The position numbers were made by a program, and so were the translations under genes. This document shows positions 48,801-57,826 of a DNA stretch of 64,000 nt, one piece after another. The DNA is taken from positions 278,866 through 342,865 of the IMG/VR virus record IMGVR_UViG_3300032268_000986, one strand, 5' to 3'. Numbering within the stretch: the first letter of the stretch is position 1; every line of letters begins with the position of its first letter. The stretch comes from a virus. A model generated the notes under the pieces. The model saw only the letters and a list, made by a program, of their open reading frames with translations. It was not told where the DNA came from and searched no databases.

Positions 48801-51800
48801 GTGAATTATGGTGCCCAGGGCATCAGCAATGCCTTGTGTAGCAGTTTGGGCAGACACCATGAGCAAGCTGTCAGGTACAGTGGCTGGACCAATGTTGACA
48901 TTGCCACCTGTGATGTTGCCTGTGGCACTCACTTGGCCAGCTGTATTGACATTTCCGCCAGTTATATTGCCTGAGACTGAAACTGTGGTGCCAGTCAAGT
49001 TACCAACCAAGGTACCAATGATGTTGCCACCAGTGACGTTGCCTGAAGCACTGACAGTGGTAGCTGACAACAATGTTGTTGATACGTTGCCACCAGTGAT
49101 GTTGCCTGTGGCCGAAATTGCGCCGCCAGTGGCCAAGTTAGCACCAGTAACGTTGCCGCCAGCGCTGACTTGACCAGCAGTGAGCACATTACCACCAGTA
49201 ACGTTGCCAGTGGATGTGATCAATCCAGTGGTAGTAAGATTGCCTGCTGTGGTGTTGCCGTAAAGAGTGATATTGGTCTGAGCACCTGATGTGATTGATC
49301 CTATGATCACATTGGTGTTGGAACCACTTGCTCCCAAGGTGCCAATGTCTATGGTCTTGACACTGCCCGAAGCAGTGACACCGTTGCCAATCACAATTGA
49401 TTGATTGGCTGTGCTACGACCTATGTTGATGGCGCCAGTCTGTGACGTGCCACCAATGGTAGTAGTACCTGTGGTTTGAGCATTACCTATACTGATAACA
49501 CCAGTGGTGGTGCTCATGGTCACGGTGCTGGTGGCTGTAAAAGTTCCACTCACTGAGGTGGTGCTTAGACTAGTAGTGCCGCCTATGGTAGCAGCGCCTA
49601 CAACATTCAATGCTGTCTGTACCACAGCATTGCCCTGTACATCAAGGTCTTTGTTTATAGAAACATAACCATCAAAATAGTTGCTGCCTCCTGTGGCTCT
49701 CAGGCCCTCGCCACGTGTGTCTATCTCTAGCACAGTGTCTGAACCTGATCCCACTATCCAGCATCGATTTTGAGTAAATTCCAAAAACATGCCGGTGGGG
49801 GTTGATTCAACAAATCCATACCAAAAACTGTGGTTGACAAAAGTGGCTGTGGTAAGATCATAGGGTGTGCCAAGATTGTATTGATTAATAGCATCGTTGG
49901 TTGATCCCAACATGTAGAATCTAGTGCCGTTGTTGTTGAACTGTATTGCTGCTGGTGCAGTGTCTTGTGTTGCCAGACTCACAAAGGTACTAAACGTGGC
50001 AGTGGCTATGTTGCCAGCTGATGAAAGATTATAGACATCAACCCCATCACCACTTGAGCCAGAAATAAACATCTGTGTGAGATCAGGCTTGAACGTGATA
50101 CCTGTGGGTGTTGACTCTTCAGCAACCACTGAAAACTCCTGCACAAACGTTAGTGTGTTGGCTTGCCAAGCGGTGCCAAAATTATATTCACGCACTGCAT
50201 CATTGCCTGATCCCACGATATAACACTTGGTACCATCTGAAGAAATGTATAGATCAGTTGGGGAAGTGTCGCTAAGATTTGGGGATACTCCTACATTAGA
50301 TGCCGTAGTGATGTTCCATGCTGTTGACAAGTTATATTCAGTGATATCATCACCTGAGGTGCCAACAATGTACATCTTGGTGCCATCGGGCTTGAAAAAT
50401 ATGCCAGTTGCTGCTGTCTCGTCCGCGGCCACACTGAAACTGTTGCCAGTCAAATACCAACCCGTGATGTCATTGCTGTTTTGCAGTACTGAATTTGCTT
50501 GCGTGCCTAATAAGATTACATTGTTGGCCGACACATTGCCTGTGGTACTGAGATTACCAGTGACGTTGCCAATTACATTACCAATGAAGTTTGCCGCAGT
50601 GACATTGCCAGCGGCTGAGATCAATCCACCAGTTAGTATGTTGCCACCGGTGACGTTGCCACTTGCACTCACAGTAACACCCTGTACCAAGGCAGCAGAT
50701 ATCAAATTGCCACCAGTGACGTTTCCTGTTGCTGAGACCAAACCTGCTGTGGTGACATTGCCACCTATGACGTTACCTGAAGCACTGACAGTGGTAGCTG
50801 ACAACAATGTGGTAGATACATTACCGCCAGTGATGTTGCCTGTGGCTGATACAATGCCACCTGTGAGTAGATTACCGCCGGTGACGTTACCAATTGCGCT
50901 AGCAGTACCACCAGTGATATTGCCACTTGTGACCAAATTGCCACCTGTGACGTTGCCGGCTGCTGATACCAATCCGTTTGAAAATATGTTGCTGCCAGTG
51001 ATGTTGCCTGTGGCAACCACATTACCCGATGACAACAAATTGCCAGCACTGACGTTGGCAGTAGCTGACACTTGCCCAGCTGTGGCAATGTTACCACCTG
51101 TAATATTGCCAGTGGCCAAAACTTGGCCAGCTGTGTTGATGTTGCCACCTGCCACATTGCCTGTCACGGCCAATGCGTTGCTGGTTTTATCAAAAGTAAA
51201 TGCGGCGCTACCGTTTAGAACATCAGCATCGTTGAATTGAACCTGTGTGTTAGATCCAGCTGCATCAACATTGCCAACAAACGTGCCAATAAAGTTAGCA
51301 GCAGTGATGTTGCCAGTACCGCTAACTTGGCCGCTGCCAAAAAGAATGTTGCCACCAGTGATATTGCCTGTGGTTGTTACTTGCCCAGTAGTGACAATGT
51401 TGCCACCAGTGATGTTGCCTGAAGCTGTAACTTGGCCGGCAGTGGCCACATTGCCACCAGTGACATTTCCGGTTGCCACAACTGTTCCAAGGGAACCAAT
51501 ATTTCCAGCAGTGATGTTGCCTGTAACTACTGCAACGCCTGAAGTGATCAGATTGCCACCAACTACGTTTCCAGTTGCAGTAATTAGACCACCAGTTAGT
51601 ATGTTACCACCAGTGATGTTACCAGTCAGCGATGCTACCGCAGCTTCTACTGTGCCAGCAACAAAAGTACCAAAATTGGCCACTGTGACTACTTCGTTGG
51701 CTATTGCCACGTCAACCGCTGCAAACATTTTGCCAGCACTGTCGTCATATCCAAAAAATGCACTTTTTTCTACGTTGCCAGCTGTGTCAAAATACCACAA

Positions 51801-52571
51801 CTGTGTGCCACGATCCTTGTTGTCATCTGAAGTCAGTGGTGTGTTGTTGGGCCCGTGACCCATGCTGATTATGGGATCTTCTACAGCCAGGGTAGAAACG
51901 TTGATGTAGCTGATATTGCCATTGACATAAAGATCACCGTTGACTGTGGCGTCACCTGTTACTGACAAAGTACCAATAGTTCCTGTTCCTGATACCAAAA
52001 GACCACCAGCATTAACGTTGGATGTGGCAACTACGTTTCCAGTAACGCTGGCTCCTGTGCTAGTGACCACCAATACATTGCTGGAGCCAGCCACTGTGAC
52101 ATAGGCATTGCCATTCACACCCGAAATGCCAATAGTTGTGGTACCTTGGGTGATTGAACTTACATCAATATTGCCCACATCAATGTTGGCCTGAGTGACA
52201 CCATCACTGGTATACACTGCAAACGTGTTGCCAGCTATTTCTTTCAACTGCAAGTTGCCCAAGTAAATGGTATTACCACCCACATACAAACTGCTCCAGG
52301 CCTGATTGGCTGATCCCAAATTGTAAGTGAGATTGGCAGATGGTACTAGGTTGCCAATAACATTGCCAGTCACGGTGACGCCGTTCAATGTTTTGTTGCT
52401 CAGTGTTTGAGTTTGTGTGAGACCCACAGTGGCAAATCCGCCTGCTACGGCACCGTCATGCACACGCAAGGTGTTGTTGGTTGTATCAACCGTGATTTCG
52501 GCCAACGCACCGGTAAAAGCGTTGTTTTCTGATGTTGTACCGCGTCGGTATTGTACTTGTGTTGATGCCAT
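45891..52571 (-). CDS. Giant tail-fibre/adhesin protein with GN-rich repeats and beta-propeller-like insert
   Basis: The 2,226-residue protein has an N-terminal MTD-like domain (residues 1-65: QYRRGTTSENNAFTGALAEI, VHDGAVAGGFATVG). A fibre domain follows (LAVEDPIISMGHG). Long runs of a 12-14-residue repeat (TGNITGGNILTAGLISA) come next. About 695-955 hold propeller-like strands (DGTKMYIVGTSGDDITEYNL). A second fibre domain is AYVDNVAEGLHIQPS. The C-terminal cap of about 125 residues begins YADLAEKYTADAEYTPGTV. It probably trimerises and binds the host. A late element and AGGAT precede it. Repeats share DNA with 57827. Confidence 0.85.
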   Translation of the reverse strand: MASTQVQYRRGTTSENNAFTGALAEITVDTTNNTLRVHDGAVAGGFATVGLTQTQTLSNKTLNGVTVTGNVIGNLVPSANLTYNLGSANQAWSSLYVGGNTIYLGNLQLKEIAGNTFAVYTSDGVTQANIDVGNIDVSSITQGTTTIGISGVNGNAYVTVAGSSNVLVVTSTGASVTGNVVATSNVNAGGLLVSGTGTIGTLSVTGDATVNGDLYVNGNISYINVSTLAVEDPIISMGHGPNNTPLTSDDNKDRGTQLWYFDTAGNVEKSAFFGYDDSAGKMFAAVDVAIANEVVTVANFGTFVAGTVEAAVASLTGNITGGNILTGGLITATGNVVGGNLITSGVAVVTGNITAGNIGSLGTVVATGNVTGGNVATAGQVTASGNITGGNIVTTGQVTTTGNITGGNILFGSGQVSGTGNITAANFIGTFVGNVDAAGSNTQVQFNDADVLNGSAAFTFDKTSNALAVTGNVAGGNINTAGQVLATGNITGGNIATAGQVSATANVSAGNLLSSGNVVATGNITGSNIFSNGLVSAAGNVTGGNLVTSGNITGGTASAIGNVTGGNLLTGGIVSATGNITGGNVSTTLLSATTVSASGNVIGGNVTTAGLVSATGNVTGGNLISAALVQGVTVSASGNVTGGNILTGGLISAAGNVTAANFIGNVIGNVTGNLSTTGNVSANNVILLGTQANSVLQNSNDITGWYLTGNSFSVAADETAATGIFFKPDGTKMYIVGTSGDDITEYNLSTAWNITTASNVGVSPNLSDTSPTDLYISSDGTKCYIVGSGNDAVREYNFGTAWQANTLTFVQEFSVVAEESTPTGITFKPDLTQMFISGSSGDGVDVYNLSSAGNIATATFSTFVSLATQDTAPAAIQFNNNGTRFYMLGSTNDAINQYNLGTPYDLTTATFVNHSFWYGFVESTPTGMFLEFTQNRCWIVGSGSDTVLEIDTRGEGLRATGGSNYFDGYVSINKDLDVQGNAVVQTALNVVGAATIGGTTSLSTTSVSGTFTATSTVTMSTTTGVISIGNAQTTGTTTIGGTSQTGAINIGRSTANQSIVIGNGVTASGSVKTIDIGTLGASGSNTNVIIGSITSGAQTNITLYGNTTAGNLTTTGLITSTGNVTGGNVLTAGQVSAGGNVTGANLATGGAISATGNITGGNVSTTLLSATTVSASGNVTGGNIIGTLVGNLTGTTVSVSGNITGGNVNTAGQVSATGNITGGNVNIGPATVPDSLLMVSAQTATQGIADALGTIIHATGQSANITRITTDSYGTGVYTAYTGRHARGTAASPTQTVAGDLLAQYTARGYSNGSQGFGANSTGRLDFFSAQDQTDTARGTYAVIQTTANGAITPTIAVTITESQAMSVLGNITGANLLTAGGVFANTVTGTATTVRSTGNINLSATGNIVLSTQTYINNLSDPVQAQDAATKAYVDNVAEGLHIQPSCSAATTTTLATISGGTVTYNNGTSGVGATLTTTGSYVTIDGVTLSNGMRILIKDETNTAHNGIYTRTSTTVLTRATDFDTPTAMAGGDFTFITAGTQYDSTGWVMVEPVTTVGTSAVVWTQFSGSGAFTAGTGLTLTGTQFSISNTVVTAGSYGNSTAIPTFTVNQQGQLTAASTAAVVAPAGTLSGSILNATVVNSSLQTVGTLTSLSVTGNTITGNLSTAGTVSATGNIAAGNVNTARVVASSFVSATGNVVGGNVNTTGLISAGGNVVSGNITTAGLISAAGQVTGSQFNGSGAGLTSIPAANVTGTLSVNTTGYAATVSSAAQPNITSLGTLTSLTVTGNTTSGNLLTGGLISAAGGITGAAITGTSLTVSTGNITGGNLLLSGAIVDSAQLDIQTSAANANIVLTPNGTGNVNIGRMSASGNITAAAFYGPLVGAVSSSTTISATGNITGGNLLTGGLISATGNITGGNILGGANVNATTHTGTTASLSGNVTGGNILTAGLISATGNITGGNIFGTLNGSGANVTTINASNISSGTLAQARLANASLTVNGTAIALGGSGTITATATGTLTIGTGLGGTSYNGSTGVTITNTGVLSLANGGGITASVSTGAVTLGSTATSANTASAIVARDASGNFTANIITATATTARYADLAEKYTADAEYTPGTVLSFGGSAEVTVSTQYGDARVAGVVSTNPAHLMNTMLESEYTVSLALAGRVPTKVTGTVRKGDMMIAAGNGAACACATPAMGTVIGKALENFNGESGVIEIVVGRL

Positions 52572-52587
52572 GGTTTATCCTATGCCA

Positions 52588-52595
52588 TATTTATG
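52588..52595 (-). promoter_or_regulatory. Late promoter element CATAAATA
   Basis: The upstream stop TAA is within the core; AGGAT and ATG 52571 follow after 16 bases. Confidence 0.65.
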
Positions 52596-53325
52596 TGCTG
52601 ACTACAGCTCGATCTGTAACTCTACGCCAATTAGTTCCGTCACTGAATGCCGGCACTGGGCCGCCTACATCATTTGTGACATATACAAATTGAGCTGCTG
52701 TGTCTGCTGTGGGAAGCCCAGCCACGGTATAACTGGGAAGAACCAACTGACCGGGATAAAAAACACCAGTAGTAACAATGGTGCCCAAATCATATACGGT
52801 TGTGGCCGGAACTTCGGTGACTGATCCAAAATCATAAAAAGTGGCTGCTGCTTCCCACACATAGCCGAGACTGCCGCCTACTTCCCAAACAATAGTACTG
52901 GCGCCAACAAAAGTGATAGTATCTGTGGCAGAGTTTGTTGTGATACTGATGCCAGTTCCAGCCACAAAATTCACTGTGGCGCCTGAAGAATTTGCTACCA
53001 CAGTGTTTGCGCCAGCCACTGCAATTGCGCCAAAGCTATTGCCGACGTTAAGACCAGTTAGCTGACTGCCGTTGCCCAGGATATAGTTGCCAGTGACGTT
53101 GCCCACAGCTGACACATTGCCCAAACTCACAACATTGCCACCAGTGACATTGCCTGTGACGGACACAAATCTACTGCTGGTCAGTAGCTCAACTTGACTG
53201 TTGCCGTTCTTGAAAAACAAATTGCCATCAGCATAGTTGATGGCCAATTCGCCCAAGGCTAGATTACCTGCACTGGGAACAGAGTTGGCATTGCCAGATC
53301 TTTTGAGGAGTAGAGTATTACTCAT
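52591..53325 (-). CDS. Short tail-fibre protein
   Basis: The 244-residue protein begins MSNTLLLKRSGNANSVPSAG and LALGELAINYADGNLFFKNG, the same N-terminal domain as the 835-residue protein next door. A short GN repeat (TGNVTGGNVVSLGNVSA), a beta region and YVTNDVGGPVPAFSDGTNWRRV, a common fibre end domain, follow. It may be a short alternative fibre or a connector. No separate promoter is seen; it continues from the fibre genes upstream. Confidence 0.75.
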   Translation of the reverse strand: MSNTLLLKRSGNANSVPSAGNLALGELAINYADGNLFFKNGNSQVELLTSSRFVSVTGNVTGGNVVSLGNVSAVGNVTGNYILGNGSQLTGLNVGNSFGAIAVAGANTVVANSSGATVNFVAGTGISITTNSATDTITFVGASTIVWEVGGSLGYVWEAAATFYDFGSVTEVPATTVYDLGTIVTTGVFYPGQLVLPSYTVAGLPTADTAAQFVYVTNDVGGPVPAFSDGTNWRRVTDRAVVST

Positions 53326-53334
53326 TTGTTACTG

Positions 53335-55842
53335 TCAATATGTACCACCGTCAATGGTGCTGTTTACAGTAAGCACTGCATCGCCTAGCACGTACACACC
53401 GTCAGCGTAGACGTTGCCAGTCACGCCCACACCACCAGCCACACGCAGAGCACCAGTAACGTTGCTCACACTGATTGTGGTGGCCAAGATGTTGGCAAAG
53501 GTGTTTACCACCAAAGTGCCCACATTGGCTGTGTTGGGTGTTACAAGATTTCCACCTGTGATGTTGGATGTGGCGCTTACTATGCCTGCTGTGATGATGT
53601 TGCCGCCCACAACATTGGCTGTGATTGTGGCATTGTTGGCATTGACATTGGCTGCTGCTGTTACGTTGCCAGACACACTGATATTGCCAGAAGCAATGTT
53701 GCCTGTGACTGTGAGTAGGCCAGTGCTGATCACATTGGCACCAGTGATGTTGCCAGTTACACTCAGGCTGGTACCAGTGGCAGCACCAATGTTGGGTGTG
53801 GTCAAATTGGCTGAGGCTTTGACCACAACATTGCCGCCCACAATGGCCGTGGTGTCGTTGTCAACGTTGACTGAGAATACTGTGCCTGATAGAGTCAGGC
53901 CGTTACCAGCACTGTAGACTTGACTAGCACCAAATTGTGTAAAGGTTAAACTATCAAGACCTAGGATAATTTCGCCTGTGGGTGCTGTGAGCACATAGCT
54001 GTCACCAGCACCAGTGTTGCCGGCCTGCACATAGAAATAATCGCCTGTGTCAACACCGTTGATACTGCTGGGTGCATAGGTGTTCATGTCTGACGAACGA
54101 GTAAACACCCACGGTGCTGACACGTTACCAGTGTTGGTCACATCATAGACACCGTTGTGTGCACCATTGGTTTGTTGATAAACCAGCACACGTTGTCCAG
54201 CGGTTACTGTTACACCGTCAATTACCGCAGCGCCGTTGACGTTGGCAGTGAGTGTTGCACCCACACCAGGATTGGCTCTACCAACTTGACTCAAACCAGT
54301 GCCATTGGTCAGGTTAGTTTTCTGCACACCACCATAGGTTTCGGCCAATGTGATCTGTGTGTTGGCCGGGACTGAATACACAAAGTAACTGGTGTTGGCA
54401 ACGATACCATTAAAGCTGCTGCCCCAGTAAATCTGGTCATTGACATTTAGAGTATGTGTTGATGAGAATGTCAGTGTGGTATTGCCTGTGATGCTTGTCA
54501 CTGTGTGAGTAGTACCGCCTTGGGCATAAGTTGCTGCTAGCGCAGTGGGACTCTCAACATACACCGGAGTGTGAATAATAAGGCCAGCGGACACAGCATC
54601 GTCAACATACTGCTTGGTGGCTGCATCAGTGGACTGCTGCGGTGATGCTAGAGCATTGATGTGAGTATTGTTTAAATGTACGTTGCCAGAAGTGGGCCAC
54701 AGGTTAATGTCACCTGAGCCAGTGCTCACTGTGATGCCAGTGGTACCACGAATATTGGGGGTGGTCACAAGGCCTGCTGTGGCTATGTTACCACCAGTAA
54801 TATTGCCAGAAGCTGTGACCAAGCCAGCTGTGTTGAAATTTCCTGCTGTGACGTTGCCTGTCACAGTAATCAAACCAGCTGTGGCTACGTTACCGCCAGT
54901 GATGTTGCCAGTTACGCTGCTGGCACCAGTCACAGTAAGTATACTGTTGGCGCTGTCAAATGCCAAATTAGCACTAGCTGCAAAATCATTGCCAAAGTTG
55001 AATTGAATTTGACCGTTGGCACCAGCAGCTTGTTGGAAGTCCACTGGACTGCCGTTGGCATAGTAATAGTTGTTGGTCAAAATGCCACCAGCGGCCACAT
55101 TGCCTGCTGTGGCAATGTTGCCACCTGTGATGTTGCCAGTTACTGAAGCTAGTCCAGCTGTGACCAAGTTACCAGCAGTGACTGTACCAGCAATGTTGGC
55201 ATAACCTGAAGCAATTACATTGGCACTAGTCGCTACGTTTCCTGTGGCTGTAACTTGCCCTGCTGTAACAATATTGCCACCAGTGATGTTGCTGGTAGCT
55301 GTGATCAATCCAGCAGTGGCAATGTTGGCAGCAGTGACATTGCCACTGACCGATGCCACTCCAGTGATGTAAATACCAGTGTTGGCAAACACTGTGACAT
55401 TGGGCGTTCCAGCCACAGTGATTGAAATATTACCACTGTTGGCAATTTGAATGTTGGATGTGCCGTTGGCTAGAGCTGACGTAGAAATTTCTAAGTTGCT
55501 GGCTGATGTGACACGACCATATTGGTCCACTGTAAACACACCAATGTTGCTGACTGCGCCAGTGGTACCACCGTATGTGCCAGCTGCAACTCCAGTAGTG
55601 GTCAGTGTAAGAGTTAGGTTACTGGTGCCATTGCCAGTGTTGACAGAGTTACCAGTGACATTGCCCAAGACCTGTATGGGCTGATTTTGCGTGAGTTCGT
55701 ACACGCTGGCTGTACCAGTGTCTACCTTGGTGTACAATCTGCCATTGTAGGTATTGATGGCCAGTTCGCCTAGAGCCAGATTGGCTGTTCCGGGTACCGC
55801 GTTTGGGGTACTAGAACGTTTAATTAACAGTGTATTTGACAT
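53335..55842 (-). CDS. Tail-fibre protein with GN-rich repeats
   Basis: The 835-residue protein starts MSNTLLIKRSSTPNAVPGTA (MTD-like N-terminus). It carries GN repeats (TGNITGGNIATAGLVTT), a fibre domain AYVQ-like (YVDDAVSAGLIIHTPVYVESPT; about 375-395), VLVYQQTNGAHNGVYDVTNTG and ASQVYSAGNGLTLSGTVFSVN, then ends with VLTVNSTIDGGTY. The IDGGTY ending is shared with the next gene (IDGGTF) and typical of cyanophage fibres. AAAAAGG is the ribosome site. Likely a host-binding fibre. Confidence 0.8.
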   Translation of the reverse strand: MSNTLLIKRSSTPNAVPGTANLALGELAINTYNGRLYTKVDTGTASVYELTQNQPIQVLGNVTGNSVNTGNGTSNLTLTLTTTGVAAGTYGGTTGAVSNIGVFTVDQYGRVTSASNLEISTSALANGTSNIQIANSGNISITVAGTPNVTVFANTGIYITGVASVSGNVTAANIATAGLITATSNITGGNIVTAGQVTATGNVATSANVIASGYANIAGTVTAGNLVTAGLASVTGNITGGNIATAGNVAAGGILTNNYYYANGSPVDFQQAAGANGQIQFNFGNDFAASANLAFDSANSILTVTGASSVTGNITGGNVATAGLITVTGNVTAGNFNTAGLVTASGNITGGNIATAGLVTTPNIRGTTGITVSTGSGDINLWPTSGNVHLNNTHINALASPQQSTDAATKQYVDDAVSAGLIIHTPVYVESPTALAATYAQGGTTHTVTSITGNTTLTFSSTHTLNVNDQIYWGSSFNGIVANTSYFVYSVPANTQITLAETYGGVQKTNLTNGTGLSQVGRANPGVGATLTANVNGAAVIDGVTVTAGQRVLVYQQTNGAHNGVYDVTNTGNVSAPWVFTRSSDMNTYAPSSINGVDTGDYFYVQAGNTGAGDSYVLTAPTGEIILGLDSLTFTQFGASQVYSAGNGLTLSGTVFSVNVDNDTTAIVGGNVVVKASANLTTPNIGAATGTSLSVTGNITGANVISTGLLTVTGNIASGNISVSGNVTAAANVNANNATITANVVGGNIITAGIVSATSNITGGNLVTPNTANVGTLVVNTFANILATTISVSNVTGALRVAGGVGVTGNVYADGVYVLGDAVLTVNSTIDGGTY

Positions 55843-55854
55843 ATTTTTACCTTT

Positions 55855-57066
55855 TTAAAACGTTCCGCCATCAATCTGCTGGTCGTCGTTTGTCATTTTT
55901 ATCCATGGGGTCCAGGCCGCCGCCCAATAATTTCTTGTAAATTCAATTTTTACATTTTCAAAATTATCAATTGTGCCTGGATAGAATGTTTGGGAAACAG
56001 CTACATTTCCTGCTACTGCACTGTTCTTGACTTCAAGCAAGCCCACATACACCAAACTGTCCAGAGGAGGGCCAGTTACACCACCCCAATTTGTTCTATT
56101 TACCGTATAAGTGCCCATTTGCAGCAGCACATCCCAATTTGATGTATCTCCACCACGGTTGACCATGGTCTCAGTAAGGCCTGTGCCTGAGCCCACAAAG
56201 CTGCCGCCGGAAACCACATTTCCAACCACAGTCACACTGTTGGCAGTTTTATTAAAGGTAAATCCTGCAGATGCTGTGGCTACACCACTGTCGTTAAACA
56301 CAACCCCAGTGTTGGCTCCAGATATAGAAATATTGCCAGAGATGTTGCCCACAAATGTGTTGGCGGTGACAACGTTGGCGGTGACATTGCCCGTAACGTC
56401 AATTGATCCAACGACTGTTAATCCTTGCTCAACATTTAACCCGTCTGCTATGTTGACAAAACTTGAATCATCAGACTTGATGTCGTTGGTCACAATCTGA
56501 GGTGCTGTGACTGTGCCACTTACGTCAAGTCCTAGGGTAGTGAACTCAGCAACATTGACTGAATTAACTTCAACAAATATGTTGCCGTTGTTTGATGGGA
56601 TTGATACACTGCTGTTGCCGTTGTTAATGGAAGATCCGCCCGAAACCACAACTCCGGTCAAGGCACGACCATTACCAACAAAGTACCCCGAAGTTGTGAT
56701 ATTGCCCGGGGCATAGATTTCACCGCGAGATTCAATATCATTGGCTACAACATCTCCATAAATGTTGAGACTAGAGTTGATGATGCCAGAAATTGCCAAG
56801 TTGCCACTGATGTTTGCATTGCCTGTTGCAATGTTTGCTGTGGAAACATTGCCAGAAAAACTTGCATTTCCAGCAGTGACGTTGCCACTGGCACTGAGCG
56901 TGGTAAAACTGGCTGCTGCCGGGGCGGTGTTGCCAATGACTATGCCGTTGATGGCACCTTGTGGTTGCAGGCGCCAGGCTTGACCAGTCCAGATCCATGA
57001 CTTACCAGCAAAGGTGTAAATATCACCTGATGTTGGGTTCGTTGGAAAATTTAAAGTTAATGCCAT
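55855..57066 (-). CDS. Tail-fibre protein with pyocin-knob-like end
   Basis: The 403-residue protein begins MALTLNFPTNPTSGDIYTFAG and WIWTGQAWRL, an N-terminal fibre module. Then come GN-type repeats (SASGNVTAGNASFSGNVS). The C-terminal domain NWDVLLQMGTYTVNRTNWGGVTGPPLDSLVYVGLLEV ... NYWAAAWTPWIKM resembles the pyocin-knob domain of phage fibres, ending in QIDGGTF. Its start lies six bases after a late element. It might form the short knob-bearing fibre. Confidence 0.78.
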   Translation of the reverse strand: MALTLNFPTNPTSGDIYTFAGKSWIWTGQAWRLQPQGAINGIVIGNTAPAAASFTTLSASGNVTAGNASFSGNVSTANIATGNANISGNLAISGIINSSLNIYGDVVANDIESRGEIYAPGNITTSGYFVGNGRALTGVVVSGGSSINNGNSSVSIPSNNGNIFVEVNSVNVAEFTTLGLDVSGTVTAPQIVTNDIKSDDSSFVNIADGLNVEQGLTVVGSIDVTGNVTANVVTANTFVGNISGNISISGANTGVVFNDSGVATASAGFTFNKTANSVTVVGNVVSGGSFVGSGTGLTETMVNRGGDTSNWDVLLQMGTYTVNRTNWGGVTGPPLDSLVYVGLLEVKNSAVAGNVAVSQTFYPGTIDNFENVKIEFTRNYWAAAWTPWIKMTNDDQQIDGGTF

Positions 57067-57072
57067 AGTGAA

Positions 57073-57080
57073 TATTTAGT
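57073..57080 (-). promoter_or_regulatory. Late promoter element ACTAAATA
   Basis: Six bases before ATG 57066, downstream of the stop of the gene at 57086. Confidence 0.6.
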
Positions 57081-57085
57081 GAAAA

Positions 57086-57784
57086 TCATGCTGGTGTAAT
57101 TGTTGCCAGGCCATTGGTGTTTCTCCACACCGATGTTGGTGTAGATCCCGTGGCCACATAAATGGTCCAGTTGTCAGTGCTGACCACTACTCGACCAAGC
57201 ACTTTTCCAATGGTATTGACTGTGGCAGCAGCATTGCCAATCATGACGTTGGTTGAGGTGTCTAGAACAGAGGCAGATGCTGGAGAACTAAAACTTTGAT
57301 AAGCCTCCATTTCTGCCCACTGATTGCTTGTGTTGTCATTGAAATAGATGTACTGCACACCAGTGTCACTTTCAATCCAGACATCACCAATGTTGGCTGG
57401 GTTTGGGGCAAACTGGCTGAATGTGACCTGGCTGCCACCGCCACCACCTGAAATACCAGTTAGAAATGCGCCATTACCATAGAAGTATTGAGCACGTACA
57501 CTACCAAACAGCTTGTCTGGAGTACCAAGATCATACACCCCGCTGATGCCTGGATTTATAGTGCTGTTGACTTGAATATTGCCAATGCCATTGGCCTGCA
57601 ATATCAGTTCATTGTTGTAACCCCGGACTGTGATTGTGTTGTTGGCAATGACAACATTGCTGTCCACTGGTCCTGATGACCAAATTGCCGTGAAGTTGTT
57701 GTTTACTGCATCAAATGCAGCACGTAGAGATTCGCCTGTGCCGTCATTGGCCACTAGGCCTGTGTTGATTATTTGTTGAGTCAT
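57086..57784 (-). CDS. Fibre-associated protein
   Basis: The 232-residue protein begins MTQQIINTGLVANDGTGESLRAAFDAVNNNFTAIW, a common N-terminal module of fibre genes in this phage group. A beta part with GVYDLGTPDKLFGSVRAQYFYGNGAFLTG and a Gly5 linker follow, then a domain with GDVWIESDTGVQYIYFND, which is fibre-surface-like. No repeat runs. It has AAGGA and a late element upstream. Adaptor or short fibre. Confidence 0.72.
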   Translation of the reverse strand: MTQQIINTGLVANDGTGESLRAAFDAVNNNFTAIWSSGPVDSNVVIANNTITVRGYNNELILQANGIGNIQVNSTINPGISGVYDLGTPDKLFGSVRAQYFYGNGAFLTGISGGGGGSQVTFSQFAPNPANIGDVWIESDTGVQYIYFNDNTSNQWAEMEAYQSFSSPASASVLDTSTNVMIGNAAATVNTIGKVLGRVVVSTDNWTIYVATGSTPTSVWRNTNGLATITPA

Positions 57785-57805
57785 GAAGTCTCTGGGTCCT
57801 TGGTA

Positions 57806-57813
57806 TATTTACC
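57806..57813 (-). promoter_or_regulatory. Late promoter element GGTAAATA
   Basis: Twenty-one bases before ATG 57784, with AAGGA between; also part of the palindrome GGTAAATATACC. Confidence 0.6.
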
Positions 57814-57826
57814 AGAACCCAAAGGC

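Noticed and set aside
50227-51240. Pro-rich plus-strand frame of 337 residues (LPPVMLPVA repeats)
   Set aside because: Mirror image of the GN-rich repeats of the giant fibre; similar frames occur wherever the repeat does (also 59991-60755).
45900-52500. Repeat-rich region as a possible CRISPR array or intergenic repeat array
   Set aside because: The repeats are in frame inside one long coding sequence and code for a fibre shaft; there are no unique spacers of constant length.
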